A stretch of 64,000 bases of DNA, from assembly GCA_039821555.1 (NCBI GenBank), contig JBCBNX010000004.1:56836-120835 (forward strand), read 5' to 3'. The stretch's first letter is position 1; each line of letters starts with the position of its first letter. Positions 8,568 through 18,394 of the stretch are shown here, in pieces. The notes beneath the pieces are model-generated. The model saw only the letters and a program-made list of their open reading frames with translations, did no database searches and was not told where the DNA came from. Origin of the DNA: Bacteroidota bacterium (GTDB taxonomy: Bacteria > Bacteroidota > Rhodothermia > Rhodothermales > Rubricoccaceae). The translations under genes were made by a program, and so were the position numbers.

Positions 8568-9701
8568 ATGACACCATTCCCCATCCTCGGCATTCTTGGC
8601 GGCGGCCAACTGGGGCGTATGACCGCGCTCGCGGCGATCCCGATGGGCGTGCACGTGCGCTTCCTTGTCCCCGCGTCCGCTGCGTCCATCGCGCCGTTCG
8701 CCGATGTCACGGTGGGCGACTGGACCGATGCAGAGGTCCTGCGCGCGTTCGCCGAGGGCTGCGATGCGGTGACCGTCGAGAGCGAGTGGGCTCCGGCTAA
8801 TCTGCTCGCCGCGGCATGCCCCGACGTGCCCGTCTGGCCCGCCCCCGCCACGCTCCAGTCGATCCGCCACAAAGGGCGCCAGCGCACAACGCTCGCCGAA
8901 GCGGGACTGCCCGGCCCCGCCTTCGCCCGCTGCGCCACACTCGACGACGCACGAGCTGCCCTCGACACGCTTGGCTTGCCCGTTGTGGCAAAACGGTTCG
9001 AAGGGTCGTACGACGGCTACGGCAACGCGACCGTCCGCACGCCCGACGACCTCGACCAGGCCTGGGCCGATCTCGCGGCCGACGATGGCCTGCTGCTCGA
9101 AGCATTCGTGCCCTTCGTGCGCGAACTCGCCGTGCTCGTAGCGCGGCGGCCAGGCGGTGACACCGTCGTCTATCCCGTGGTGGAAACCGAACAGCGCGAC
9201 CATCGGCTCCATGCCTGTCTCGCACCCGCGCCGATTGCCGACGACGTGGCTGCAGAAGCACGCCGCGTGGCGCTCCGGGCTGTCGAAGCCGTCGGTGGCG
9301 TCGGCATCACGGCGGTCGAACTGTTCGAGACGGAGGGCGGACGGGTGCTCGTCAACGAACTCGCGCCGCGGCCCCACAACAGCGGACACTACACCATCGA
9401 AGGCTGCCACACGTCGCAGTTCGCCAACCACGCGCGGGCCGTGCTCGACCTGCCTCTCGGCGATCCGTCGCTGCGCACGCCGCACGTGGCGCTCGTGAAC
9501 GTGCTCGGCCACCGCGCAAGCGAGTCCGTAGCGGCCCAGGGCTTCGACGAAGCGCTCCAGGTCGAAGGCAGCGGGGTCCACCTCTACAGCAAGGCCACCG
9601 TGCGCCCGAAGCGCAAGATGGGACACGTCACCGTACTCGGCAGCGAGGCCGCCGATGTTCGTGCGCGAGCCGAGCGGGCCGCCGCGGCGCTGCGTCTGTA
9701 G
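8568..9701 (+). CDS. purK: N5-carboxyaminoimidazole ribonucleotide synthase PurK
   Basis: 377 residues, normal for PurK. The N-terminus ILGGGQLGRM is diagnostic, and an ATP-grasp fold follows (VVAKRFEGSYDGYGN near 140, ELAPRPHNSGHYTIEGC near 265). PurK uses ATP and bicarbonate to make N5-CAIR from AIR in purine synthesis; PurE then rearranges it. purE lies about 650 bp downstream on the same strand, with an opposite-strand gene between them, so the usual purEK operon is broken here. No Shine-Dalgarno is visible before ATG 8568. Confidence 0.95.
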   Translation: MTPFPILGILGGGQLGRMTALAAIPMGVHVRFLVPASAASIAPFADVTVGDWTDAEVLRAFAEGCDAVTVESEWAPANLLAAACPDVPVWPAPATLQSIRHKGRQRTTLAEAGLPGPAFARCATLDDARAALDTLGLPVVAKRFEGSYDGYGNATVRTPDDLDQAWADLAADDGLLLEAFVPFVRELAVLVARRPGGDTVVYPVVETEQRDHRLHACLAPAPIADDVAAEARRVALRAVEAVGGVGITAVELFETEGGRVLVNELAPRPHNSGHYTIEGCHTSQFANHARAVLDLPLGDPSLRTPHVALVNVLGHRASESVAAQGFDEALQVEGSGVHLYSKATVRPKRKMGHVTVLGSEAADVRARAERAAAALRL

Positions 9702-9715
9702 CGTCTCTGCAGAGC

Positions 9716-10210
9716 CTACGTCAGGAACGCCGCGTCGGTGGCCGCAGCCTCCACGAACTGCTCGATCTCGTCGACCTGCTCCGCGCCGATGCGTTGTCCG
9801 ATCAGCGCGAGGGCGTAGGTGCCTACCGCCAGCAGCGCGCACACCGGCACGACAGCGAAGCCCCAGGCTGCCATGTCCAGCGACACCTGCACGCTGCCAA
9901 CGATCAGCCCGGCGAACGCCACGAACGCGCTCACGGCATAGCACAGCACAAAGAACGTCCACACGCTCGGGTGCGGGCCGATCTTGCCCGCGACGTGCGC
10001 ACCGTCCGGGTGCTTCGTCACGTCGGCGTCGAGAAAGGGCGACCACGTGTGTCGCTGATCCTCGCGGATGAAGAGCTGCAGGTGTCGCCCTTCGACGCGG
10101 CCCTGGCAGGCGCTCTGAGGGTCGGCGAGGTTGAAGCGGAGCTGGGCGAGGACGTCGGCGGGCGGGCGCGGGAGCACCACGTCGAGCCGGGGGCGCATGC
10201 GAGCAGCCAT
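9716..10210 (-). CDS. Hypothetical membrane protein between purK and purE
   Basis: 164 residues. A soluble N-terminal half (to about residue 80, including [11 protein letters not shown]) is followed by two membrane segments (about 85-110 and 115-140) and a short helical tail ending [16 protein letters not shown]. It resembles uncharacterised Bacteroidota proteins with a WSP-containing soluble domain and two helices, recalled by pattern only. It lies on the opposite strand between purK, whose stop is 14 bp away, and purE. Role unknown. Confidence 0.65.
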   Translation of the reverse strand: MAARMRPRLDVVLPRPPADVLAQLRFNLADPQSACQGRVEGRHLQLFIREDQRHTWSPFLDADVTKHPDGAHVAGKIGPHPSVWTFFVLCYAVSAFVAFAGLIVGSVQVSLDMAAWGFAVVPVCALLAVGTYALALIGQRIGAEQVDEIEQFVEAAATDAAFLT

Positions 10211-10349
10211 CGGCGTGGAGGTCTGGGTTGGAGCCTGTGAGCGCGGTCCCGCAACCGCGTGCTGTGAAAGTAGGGCGCTGCACCCAGTCCCGGCAATCGG
10301 TGGGGCGGCGGCGCGTAGCTTTCTGCCCCGCTCACCACACTCTACTCAC

Positions 10350-10859
10350 ATGTCCACTTCTCCGCTCGTTGGCATCGCGATGGGCAGCCAGTCCGACTGG
10401 CCCACGATGGAAGCCGCCGCCGACATCCTCGCTGACTTCGACGTGCCATTCGAGGCCCGCGTCTTGTCGGCGCACCGTACGCCGGACGCGATGGCGACGT
10501 ATGCGCGCGAGGCCTACGGACGCGGCCTGCGCGTGCTCATCGCGGGCGCAGGCGGCGCGGCGCATCTGCCGGGCATGATCGCCGCCGAGACGACGCTGCC
10601 GGTCATCGGTGTGCCGGTGCCTACGCGGCATCTGAAAGGCATGGACTCGCTGCTCTCGATCGTGCAGATGCCGGGCGGCGTGCCGGTCGCCACGGTCGCC
10701 ATCGGGCAGGCGAAGAACGCGGCGCTGCTGGCCGTGCAGATTCTCGCTACGACGGACGCGGCGCTGCACGACCGGCTCGTCGCCTACAAGCAGTCGCTCA
10801 AGGACCTCGTCGCTGAGATGGACGCTGCGGTGGGCGAGGCGGCTCGGCGCGAGGGCTGA
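10350..10859 (+). CDS. purE: N5-carboxyaminoimidazole ribonucleotide mutase PurE
   Basis: 169 residues from ATG 10350; the open frame extends upstream but PurE homology starts here. Class I PurE motifs are [10 protein letters not shown] (residues 11-20), SAHRTPD near 45, [11 protein letters not shown] near 73 and [18 protein letters not shown] near 100. It converts N5-CAIR to CAIR, working after PurK. The element TAGCTTTC at 10316-10323 upstream resembles a Bacteroidota -7 promoter box (TAnnTTTG), which is only suggestive. Confidence 0.95.
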   Translation: MSTSPLVGIAMGSQSDWPTMEAAADILADFDVPFEARVLSAHRTPDAMATYAREAYGRGLRVLIAGAGGAAHLPGMIAAETTLPVIGVPVPTRHLKGMDSLLSIVQMPGGVPVATVAIGQAKNAALLAVQILATTDAALHDRLVAYKQSLKDLVAEMDAAVGEAARREG

Positions 10860-10891
10860 ATGCGACCAGCGGAGGCTCTCTTCAGCAGACG

Positions 10892-13261
10892 CTACTCCAG
10901 GAACAGGTCGCGGTCGGTCTCGACCGTTTCGCCGGTGACGGTGTCGCGCACGCGCAGCGCGAGGGTGTAGAGCCCAGCCTCCTGCTCGCTCGCGTCGAGG
11001 ATGACGTACTGCCCGTCGTCGCTGTCGTTGATCGACACGGGGAACTGCACGGCAACGCCCTGCTCGCTCCCGCCGAAGATGCTCTTGAAAAGCCGCGCGA
11101 TGCCCCGCGACGTGTCTTTCGGAGCTAGCCCCGCTTCGACTTCGTAGCGAGCTTGGCCACCCTCCTGTGCGAGGTTGTAGACCTCGAAGTAGAGGTAGAT
11201 GGGCTGGTCAGTGCGGAAGACCGCCCACGGCGCCGGGTCGATGACGAGGTCGCGGCGGACGATCTCGCCGGTGCGGGCCTGGATGCCCGGGTCGGTCTCC
11301 TCGACGCGGAAGGCGAGCAGCAGGTCGGAGAGGGCAAGGTCGGAGCCGGTGTAGTCGGGCACGCTGAGCGGACGGCGCTGCACGGCCGAGGCGCCGCCTG
11401 CGGCCGTCTCGAACTCGATCGAGATCTCGTGCTCACCCGGGTCAGCCTCCATGGCTTGCGTGTCGGCCCAGAGCGTGACGCCCTCGAACGAGCGGACCTG
11501 CGTGGTCTTGAGGCCGTAGAGCGTGCGGCGACGCTCGTGCACCACGTCGTAGGTGTCGTCCACGAGGAAGGCACCTGTGCGGATGGTGAGATCGACGACG
11601 TCGGCGTTCGCGTCCGGCGCCGCGGCGAGCGGGATGCCGTAGTGGAGGTAGACGTCGCTGCGCCCGTCGCCGCCGCGGAAGCTGTTGACGAGGAACGGCA
11701 GTTCGACCTGACGGCCGGGCGGTTCGTAGGCGTAGCGCTCGGGTGTTTCGCGGACCGTCTCGCGCGCCTGGATGACGTAGTCGAGGCGGTCTACGAAGCC
11801 GGCGCCTGCGTCTCCGAAGACATCAGCAGGAGGGGAGTAGAGCGTGAACTCGCCGTTGCGGAGCGGGTCTTCGAAGACGAACCGAAAGTCGCCATAGTCC
11901 CAGATGTTGAAGCGGTTGGCCTGTTCGGCCATGCGGAGGCTCTGCTGCCAGATCGGATCGGCCGTGTTGCGCCCGAAGTTGCCGAGGGCCTCCGCGAAGT
12001 CGCCGATGACGACGATGTCCATCTGCGGGACGCCGTAGCGGACGTGCAGCTCGCCGCGCTCGGTCTGCCAGCCACGCAGCGCGAGGTCGTCGGAGCGGTA
12101 GAGGAGGTCAGCGTAGGTGAGGCGGCTGTAGTGCTCCAGCTTGCGCTCGTTGTAGGGCGTGAGCAGGCGTGGGTTCTGGCTCGTCCAGAAGCGCCGGGCG
12201 AACGCGTCGGGGTCGGCCTGGTAGGCTGCGACCTCGCTGGGTGGGAGGATGAGCGTGAGGTCTTCGAACGCGGCTTCCTCGTCGTCGCTCATCAGACCGA
12301 AGGCGCGGTCGAAGCAGCGGGCCGCCGCGTCGAAGCGCTGGACGCGGTGGTTCGCCATGCCGAGGAAGAGCCACATCTTAGTGTCCTCGGGAAACTGGAC
12401 GTACATCTCCGTCAGGTCGTCGAGCGCGGTCTCGTAGTCGTCGGCGAGCGCGTAGAGGCTCATGAGCTGCTCGTAGATCGAGTAGCGCCGGGGGTCGTAG
12501 TCGAGGGCCGCATTGAGGTGGCCGATGGCGCGGTCGTAGGCGCGCTCGGCGCGGACGCTCAGGTCGAGGGTGCCGGCGCCCTGGCGCTGCAGCGTCTCGA
12601 TGTCGAAGCGGTCGTCGAGGAGGAGGCTCTCGGCGCTGTTGAAGCTGAAGTCCGAGGCGGCGAGTTCGGTCTCCGTGGGTCCGTCGCCGGGGGTGCCCGC
12701 CGTGACGGCCTGCGAGTTTTCAGCAGCCACGACCTCGTCGCGCTCGGCGCCTCCAGAGCGGTCAAGGCGCTGAAACTCGAGGTTGGGCAGGGCGAGGGCA
12801 TTGCGGTAGACGAAGTAGTCGCGGATGTACTGCGTGCCGAGTTCCTCGTGGGCGATCGAGTTGGTCGAGTCGGCGCGGAGGATCTTCTCGGCGAGGCTGA
12901 GCCGCTTCTGGGCGTTGACGAACTCGGAGAGGAAGTTCCACGAGTCCTCGCGCATGAGCTGGAGCTCGGCGGCCATGTAGTCGATGTTGTCCGGGTCGAG
13001 GCTCCGCGCGCGGTTGATGGCGGTGTTGGCCTCGCCGAGGTCGCGCATGGGCGTCTCGTAGTAGACCCGCGACAGGAGGTAGTAGGCCTCGGCAGGCGCG
13101 TCGTCCTGCGAGGTGGCGCGCAGGAGGAGGCGTTGCGCCTCGGCGAACTCCTCGGCTTCGAAGGCGGTCTCCGCATCGGCAACGAGGTCCTGCTGCGCCC
13201 AGGCCGGCGCAGCGGCTGCGAGGAGCAGCCCGGACAAGAGGAACGAAAGGAAGTAGCGCAT
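10892..13261 (-). CDS. GWxTD domain-containing secreted protein 1
   Basis: 789 residues from ATG 13261, which starts a signal peptide ending PAWAQQ. TPR-like helical repeats fill residues about 25-370 (AEAYYLLSRVYYE, INRARSLDPDN, AIGHLNAALDYDP). The GWxTD region begins near residue 365 (FWTSQNPRLLTPYNE) and has GWQTERG near 395. Beta-rich segments follow to a final VETDRDLFLE. GWxTD proteins are secreted or periplasmic proteins of unknown role found in Bacteroidota and relatives. It lies 34 bp downstream of a paralog with the same architecture, so the two are probably co-transcribed. Confidence 0.85.
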   Translation of the reverse strand: MRYFLSFLLSGLLLAAAAPAWAQQDLVADAETAFEAEEFAEAQRLLLRATSQDDAPAEAYYLLSRVYYETPMRDLGEANTAINRARSLDPDNIDYMAAELQLMREDSWNFLSEFVNAQKRLSLAEKILRADSTNSIAHEELGTQYIRDYFVYRNALALPNLEFQRLDRSGGAERDEVVAAENSQAVTAGTPGDGPTETELAASDFSFNSAESLLLDDRFDIETLQRQGAGTLDLSVRAERAYDRAIGHLNAALDYDPRRYSIYEQLMSLYALADDYETALDDLTEMYVQFPEDTKMWLFLGMANHRVQRFDAAARCFDRAFGLMSDDEEAAFEDLTLILPPSEVAAYQADPDAFARRFWTSQNPRLLTPYNERKLEHYSRLTYADLLYRSDDLALRGWQTERGELHVRYGVPQMDIVVIGDFAEALGNFGRNTADPIWQQSLRMAEQANRFNIWDYGDFRFVFEDPLRNGEFTLYSPPADVFGDAGAGFVDRLDYVIQARETVRETPERYAYEPPGRQVELPFLVNSFRGGDGRSDVYLHYGIPLAAAPDANADVVDLTIRTGAFLVDDTYDVVHERRRTLYGLKTTQVRSFEGVTLWADTQAMEADPGEHEISIEFETAAGGASAVQRRPLSVPDYTGSDLALSDLLLAFRVEETDPGIQARTGEIVRRDLVIDPAPWAVFRTDQPIYLYFEVYNLAQEGGQARYEVEAGLAPKDTSRGIARLFKSIFGGSEQGVAVQFPVSINDSDDGQYVILDASEQEAGLYTLALRVRDTVTGETVETDRDLFLE

Positions 13262-13295
13262 GGGGGAGCGGCGAAGGTGCGAAATCGTGGGAGAG

Positions 13296-15329
13296 CTAGC
13301 GCTCGGTGGGCGCTTCGAGGAACAGGTCGCGAGACGACTCGGCCTCGGCGCCGGTGTGTCGGTCGGTGACGCGGAAATAGAGGCGGTAGGCCCCCGGCGA
13401 GAGGGCGTCGGTGTCAAGCACGAGGTACTGCGCCTCGTCCGGGGAGGTCCCGCTGGCCTCGAAGCGGACGGCGACGCTCTCGGGCGGGTCGCTGCCGACG
13501 AGTAGGCGGGCGAAGCGCGAGAGCGTCCCGGCGTCGTCGCGCCGCACGAGCAGCGCCTCGACGGCATAGCGCGACTGCCGCGCTCCAGCCTCGAACGGCG
13601 TCGTGAGGCCGTACGTCTCGACGTAGAGGTAGACCGAGCGACCGGCCTCGAAGACGCCCCACGGCGCGGCGGCGATCTCGTGCCCGCGCCGCTCGACGGT
13701 GCCCGGCGCAGCGCGGCGACCCGGTTCCAACTCCTCGACATTGTAGGCCAGGAGGAGGTCGGAGAGCGCCAGCCCCGGCGTGCGGAAGTCGGGCACGGCA
13801 AGCCGGTCGCGGCGGTACCCGACGGCCTGCGCCTCGGCGGTCGGTCCACGCTGTTCAAACTCGACGGCTAACTCGTACGTCCCTGCGGCCGCGTCGAGGC
13901 GGAGGTAGTCGGTCAGCATCGTGCCGTCGCTGGTCGCCCGTCGTGGCGCGCTGGGCGACACGGCCTCCCGCGTCTCGGCGCGAATCCGGTACGCGTCGTC
14001 GATGAGGAAGGCCCCAGCGACGAGGTTTGCCGCGCCGTCGCGCTCGACGGGGAGGCCAAAGCTGACGAGGAGGTCGGCGTCGCGCCCGTCGCCCTTGAAG
14101 GCGCTGGCGAGGTAGGGGAAGCCAACGCGGCGCTCGGGGGCGTAGGTCGTCTGCGCAGGCGCGCGGTTGTGGAGGCTCCGGGCAAAGGTCGCATCGTCCG
14201 GTCCCTGGGCAGAGCTCGCGTACTCGAAGTCGCCGTTGCGGAAGAGGTCTTCGAAGAGCAGGTCGAAGCCGTCGTAGACCCAGCGCTGGTAGCGGCTGAA
14301 GTCCTTAGCGAGGACATCGTTGGCGCTCCACGCGATGCGCTGGTTGGGGAGGCCGTAGCGGACGAGCGTCTCGCCGCGCATGGAGCGCCAGCCGCGGCGG
14401 TTGTCCTTGGCGTCTCGGAAGAGGAGGTCGGCGAGGGCGAGGCGCGCGTGATGCTCGACCTGCCGCTCGTTCTGAGGCGTGAGTAGGCGCGGGTCTTGGC
14501 TGCGCCAGTAGCGCGCGGCGTAGGCAGCGGCTCGGCCGTCGGCCTGCGCGGCGTCCCAGCGCTCGCGCTCGTCGGCATCGAGCAGCCAGTCGAGCGTCTC
14601 GAAGGCCACGCGGTCGGGCGCGCCGAGGTCGTCCAGCGCCGCGTCGAAGTGCCGCTCGGCGGCGGCGAGGTCGCGCCGGTAGAAGTCAGCGAGGCCCTGG
14701 TAGAGGGCTACGTCGGCGTCGGACGGGCGGGCACGCCGGAAGCGTTCGGCAGCCTCGGCGAGCGCGGCGTAGTTCTCGGTCTCGGCGTAGAGGCGAAGCA
14801 GCCGGAGATGCGCCGAGCGGCGCGTTGGCTCAGCGGCGAGGGCGTCACGGAGAAACTGCTCGGCCTCCTGCCAATGGCGGTTCGCGCGGCCCGCCATGCC
14901 CCGGCTCGCGTCGGGCGTCCACGTGGCGCCGGAGCGCTGGTGCCGGTCGCGCCACCACTCGAAGTTGAGCGTCGCGGCGATGCCGCGTTCCTCCAGAGCG
15001 ATGGCGCTCTCCGGGTCGAGGCGCAGGATGTTGCGGGCGAGGCGTGGGCGGCGCGTGTCGGCGACGCTCGCGGCCTTGCTCTCGCTCAGTTCGCGCTGAA
15101 GCTGGGCGAGCCGCACCTCCAGATAGCGCACGTTGTCCGGGTCGAGCGCGATGGCTTCCTCAATGGCGCGGCGCGCGGCGCGCGGGTTGGCCTCGTCGAG
15201 CGCGAGCGCGCGGCGGTAGAGCCGGTCGGCGCTGGTCGGCACGATGTCCTGCGCCTGCGCGGTCGCGCCCCACTCGGCCGCGACGAGCAGCGGGAGACAG
15301 ACGAGCACAACGAGGGTGAGCGGGCGCAT
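13296..15329 (-). CDS. GWxTD domain-containing secreted protein 2 (paralog)
   Basis: 677 residues from ATG 15329 with a signal peptide (MRPLTLVVLVCLPLLVAAEW, cleavage near AQAQD). TPR-like repeats (LYRRALALDEANPRAARRAI, AIALDPDNVRYLEV) precede YWRSQDPRLLTPQNER near residue 280. The GWxTD motif itself is degenerate here, GWRSMRG near 310. The C-terminus SSRDLFLEAPTER matches the end of the neighbouring copy. The shared layout and tandem position indicate a gene duplication. Function unknown; probably works in the cell envelope. Confidence 0.82.
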   Translation of the reverse strand: MRPLTLVVLVCLPLLVAAEWGATAQAQDIVPTSADRLYRRALALDEANPRAARRAIEEAIALDPDNVRYLEVRLAQLQRELSESKAASVADTRRPRLARNILRLDPESAIALEERGIAATLNFEWWRDRHQRSGATWTPDASRGMAGRANRHWQEAEQFLRDALAAEPTRRSAHLRLLRLYAETENYAALAEAAERFRRARPSDADVALYQGLADFYRRDLAAAERHFDAALDDLGAPDRVAFETLDWLLDADERERWDAAQADGRAAAYAARYWRSQDPRLLTPQNERQVEHHARLALADLLFRDAKDNRRGWRSMRGETLVRYGLPNQRIAWSANDVLAKDFSRYQRWVYDGFDLLFEDLFRNGDFEYASSAQGPDDATFARSLHNRAPAQTTYAPERRVGFPYLASAFKGDGRDADLLVSFGLPVERDGAANLVAGAFLIDDAYRIRAETREAVSPSAPRRATSDGTMLTDYLRLDAAAGTYELAVEFEQRGPTAEAQAVGYRRDRLAVPDFRTPGLALSDLLLAYNVEELEPGRRAAPGTVERRGHEIAAAPWGVFEAGRSVYLYVETYGLTTPFEAGARQSRYAVEALLVRRDDAGTLSRFARLLVGSDPPESVAVRFEASGTSPDEAQYLVLDTDALSPGAYRLYFRVTDRHTGAEAESSRDLFLEAPTER

Positions 15330-15496
15330 GGACGCAAGAGCAGAGACAGTGGTAGGGTCACGATACAACGCCGCCGCCACACTCGCTCGTCTCCCACGCC
15401 GAACCGTCCCCCGCGCCTGATAGGACGTTTTCACAAGGCCTGAACGGTGCCTCACTCCAGGCTGCGATCGCGCGGCCTCTGCGCAAGTCAACGCGT

Positions 15497-16348
15497 TCAG
15501 TGGCTGGGCTCATCCAGGGATACCGCCGTGCCAGTCACGACGATGCCGCCCTCGACGAGTACGCGGACGCCGAGGCAGCTCGGACGTCCCATCGCCTCGC
15601 CCTGACGCACCATGAACGTCGCTGGCGGTGTCAGCAAGCCTGCGTCGCGCAGGTAGCCTCCGAAGGCCGCCGCAGCGGCACCCGTCGCTGGGTCCTCCAC
15701 CACGCCGCCCACGGGGAACGGGTTGCGTGCGTGAAATACGGTGTCGCTCTCGCGCCAGACGAGTAACAGCGTCACGAACCCCTCGCGCAGCATGAACGCC
15801 TTGAGCGCCTCGAAGTCATAGGCGAGGTCAGCGAGGCGGAGCGCGTCGGCCACCGCGAGCACGAGGTGCCAGGCTCCAGCGTAGGCCCGCGCAGGCGGAA
15901 TCGCTGCGTCGAGGCAGTCGGGCTCCCAGCCGAGCGCCGCCAGCGCCTCCTGGACGAGCGCGCCTGAGACTGTCTCGTGCTCAGGCTCCACCGATGTCAA
16001 CGACGCCTCCCAGCGCTCGTCCTGCTTCTCGACGACGACGGGCACGACGCCTGCCGAAGTCGCAAGGTGGTAGGTGCCCGCGCCGTTCGTGACACCGAGC
16101 GCTACGCCCGTGGCAATCGTCGCGTGCCCGCAGAACGGGACTTCGACTCCAGGACTGAAGAAGCGCACGGTACGGTCAAGGCCCGTGGCAGGGGCTACAA
16201 AGGCCGTCTCCGAGTAGCCCACGTCCCGCGCAATCTGCTGCATGACCTCGGCGCTGGGGAGAGCGTCGCCCACCCAGACGCCAGCCGGGTTGCCACCGTC
16301 CTGGGAGGTGGTAAACGCCGCGAAACGAAGGAGCACGGATGCAGTCAT
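15497..16348 (-). CDS. PhzF family isomerase
   Basis: 283 residues. PhzF landmarks are GGNPAGVWVGD at 18-28, SETAFV near 46, the catalytic-loop region FFSPGVEVPFCGHATIA near 65 and EDPATGAAAAAFGGYL near 220. PhzF itself isomerises trans-2,3-dihydro-3-hydroxyanthranilate in phenazine synthesis, but most family members outside phenazine loci have unknown substrates. No other phenazine gene is nearby, so an isomerase or epimerase of unknown substrate is the safe call. Confidence 0.88.
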   Translation of the reverse strand: MTASVLLRFAAFTTSQDGGNPAGVWVGDALPSAEVMQQIARDVGYSETAFVAPATGLDRTVRFFSPGVEVPFCGHATIATGVALGVTNGAGTYHLATSAGVVPVVVEKQDERWEASLTSVEPEHETVSGALVQEALAALGWEPDCLDAAIPPARAYAGAWHLVLAVADALRLADLAYDFEALKAFMLREGFVTLLLVWRESDTVFHARNPFPVGGVVEDPATGAAAAAFGGYLRDAGLLTPPATFMVRQGEAMGRPSCLGVRVLVEGGIVVTGTAVSLDEPSH

Positions 16349-16395
16349 GACGACGTTCGCGAAAAGCGGTCGGCTCTACTCGGTCTCAGAATCCG

Positions 16396-17625
16396 CTAGC
16401 CAACAACTACGCGCACGTACTTCCGCTTGCCGCCCTTCAGCACGAACGGAGCCGTCGCGGCGAGATCGACCTCCGCATGCGGATCGGTGACCTTCTCGCT
16501 GTCGATGGCGACGCCGCCTTGCTTGATGAGGCGCCGGGCTGCCCCGTTGGACTCCGCGAAGCCCGCCTGCCGTAGCAGGTCCACCACGCTCACCGTGCTA
16601 TTCTCGGCCTCGGGCGTGAGCTCGCCGAGGTCCTCGGGCACGCCGCCCTGGATCACGGTCTTCTCGAAGTGCGCGCGCGCAGCGTCGGCGGCCTGCTCGC
16701 CGTGGTAGATCCGTGTGATGATCCAGGCGAGCTTGTGCTTCGCGTCGCGCGGGTTCTGCTCGGCGAAGACTTTCCACTCTGGTAGGTCGTCCGTCGGCAC
16801 GTCGGTGGCGAGCTCGACGTAGCGGTAGATCAGCGCGTCGGGGATGGAGAGTGTCTTGCCGTATGTCTCCTCGGGCGGCTCGCTCACGCCGATGTAGTTG
16901 TCGAGCGACTTCGACATCTTCTGCACGCCGTCGGTGCCTTCGAGGATGGGCAGCGTGAGGCAGACCTGCGGCTCCTGGTCGTTGCGCTCCATCAGCGTCC
17001 GCCCGACGAGTAGGTTGAACGTCTGGTCGGTGCCACCGAGCTCCACGTCGGCGTCGAGGAAGACGGAGTCCTGTGCCTGTGCGAGCGGGTAGAGGAACTC
17101 GTGGATCGAGATCGGCTGGCCGCCCTCGTAGCGGTTCTTGAAGTCCTCGCGCTCCAGCATCTGCGCGACGGTGTACTTCCCCGCGAGGCCAATCACGTCG
17201 GCGAAGCTCATCGCGCCGAGCCACTCGGAGTTGTAGCGGATCTCCAGCTTCTCGGGGCTGGTGTCGAGGACTTTGGCGGCCTGGTCGTAGTAGGTCTGCC
17301 CGTTGGTGCGCGTCTCCTCGGCGGTGAGCGCGGGCCGCGTCTTCGACTTGCCGGAGGGGTCGCCGATCATCGCCGTGAAGTCGCCGATGATGAGGATGGC
17401 TTTGTGGCCGAGGTCCTGGAACTGCCGCATCTTGCGCAGCACGACGGCGTGCCCGATGTGGAGGTCGGGGCGGCTCGGGTCACAGCCAAGCTTGATGGTG
17501 AGCGGCTGCCCGGTCGCGACGGATTTTTTCAACTTCTCGACGAGCGCGTCTTCGGGCAGGATCTGCTCCGCACCGCGCCGGATGGTCGCGAGTTGCTCTT
17601 CGACGGAGGGGAAGGTGGAGGTCAT
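16396..17625 (-). CDS. tyrS: Tyrosyl-tRNA synthetase
   Basis: 409 residues from ATG 17625; an ATG five codons upstream (17640) is also open. Class I signatures are HIGH at residues 56-59 and KMSKS near 236, with GDFTAMIGDPSGKS between them. The C-terminal S4-like RNA-binding domain is present (ARRLIKQGGVAIDSEKV, then a basic KGGKRKYVRVVVG end). It charges tRNA-Tyr. The layout with RPDLHIGHAV and a short anticodon domain fits the TyrZ-like subclass. The upstream intergenic region carries a long inverted repeat. Confidence 0.95.
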   Translation of the reverse strand: MTSTFPSVEEQLATIRRGAEQILPEDALVEKLKKSVATGQPLTIKLGCDPSRPDLHIGHAVVLRKMRQFQDLGHKAILIIGDFTAMIGDPSGKSKTRPALTAEETRTNGQTYYDQAAKVLDTSPEKLEIRYNSEWLGAMSFADVIGLAGKYTVAQMLEREDFKNRYEGGQPISIHEFLYPLAQAQDSVFLDADVELGGTDQTFNLLVGRTLMERNDQEPQVCLTLPILEGTDGVQKMSKSLDNYIGVSEPPEETYGKTLSIPDALIYRYVELATDVPTDDLPEWKVFAEQNPRDAKHKLAWIITRIYHGEQAADAARAHFEKTVIQGGVPEDLGELTPEAENSTVSVVDLLRQAGFAESNGAARRLIKQGGVAIDSEKVTDPHAEVDLAATAPFVLKGGKRKYVRVVVG

Positions 17626-17941
17626 GGGTGGGGAATTCAATGTCGATGCGTGGTCGTCTAGTCTCCGAATTTCACTCGAGTCATCCTGAGCAAAATCCGC
17701 ACAGCGGATGACGTCGAAGGATCTCTGTCAATTTCGGCGCTTCGACCAAGGTCTGGAAGCTGGCCCGCAGATCCTTCGACCCGCTAACGCTCGCTCAGGA
17801 TGACATCAACCTATGGGTATCACATCAGCCTGTGGGTGGCACTCTGTTCCTTGCAAGCGTCTTCCAAAGAGGTGTCGCAGTGTTGAATTGGGAGCAAGAA
17901 GATCCGCACTTTGGACCCTCAACCCAAGAGCCTTGAACTCG
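17626..17941. other. Intergenic region between tyrS and smpB
   Basis: About 316 bp. It holds the 125-bp inverted repeat described separately (17680-17804), followed by about 135 bp in which no gene, tRNA or convincing structure was recognised. Confidence 0.6.
17680..17804. repeat. Intergenic inverted-repeat element, copy 1
   Basis: The outer arms GTCATCCTGAGC (17680-17691) and GCTCAGGATGAC (17793-17804) are exact reverse complements. The inner arms GTCGAAGGATCT (17713-17724) and AGATCCTTCGAC (17769-17780) are also exact reverse complements. A second copy lies at 24218-24337. This type of CATCCTGAGC/GTCGAAGGATC palindromic intergenic repeat is seen in many bacterial genomes; it has no coding potential. 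Confidence 0.85.
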
Positions 17942-18394
17942 TCAGCGCCCTTCGCGCTGGAGGCGGCGATCCATGTCGCGCTTGGCGATAGTATCGCGCT
18001 TGTCGTGGAGCTTCTTGCCCTTGCCGAGGGCGATCTGGAGCTTCGCGTAGCCGTTCTTGAAGTAGAGCCGCGTGGGTACGATGGTGTAGCCCTTCTGCTC
18101 GGTAGCCTTCTTGAACTTCTCGATCTCGCGGCGCTTGAGCAGCAGCACGCGCGGGCGGCGCGGCTCGTGGTTGGCGTAGCCACCCATCTCGTACGGCGCG
18201 ATGTGCAGGTTGTAGATCCGCATCGTGCCGTCGTCGTCCACCTTGCAGAACGACTCCTGGAGGCTGGCCTTGCCCTGCCGCAGCGACTTCACCTCGGAGC
18301 CCGTGAGCACGAGTCCCGCCTCGGTCTTGTCTTCGAGGAAGAATTCGTACCCCGCCTTCTTGTTGGAGACGATGGTCTTGGTGCCGTCGGCCAT
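17942..18394 (-). CDS. smpB: SsrA-binding protein SmpB
   Basis: 150 residues from ATG 18394. Motifs are NKKAGYEFFLEDKTEAGLVL, TGSEVKSLRQGKASL and the C-terminal GKGKKLHDKRDTIAKRD tail, which enters the ribosomal mRNA channel. SmpB delivers tmRNA to stalled ribosomes for trans-translation. No tmRNA gene was recognised nearby. The leader (minus strand) is pyrimidine-rich with no Shine-Dalgarno sequence. Confidence 0.96.
   Translation of the reverse strand: MADGTKTIVSNKKAGYEFFLEDKTEAGLVLTGSEVKSLRQGKASLQESFCKVDDDGTMRIYNLHIAPYEMGGYANHEPRRPRVLLLKRREIEKFKKATEQKGYTIVPTRLYFKNGYAKLQIALGKGKKLHDKRDTIAKRDMDRRLQREGR

Noticed and set aside
11153..13369. 738-codon open frame antisense to the first GWxTD gene
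   Set aside because: High-GC shadow: low-complexity Val/Glu/Gly/Arg protein with no family pattern, opposite a clear secreted protein.
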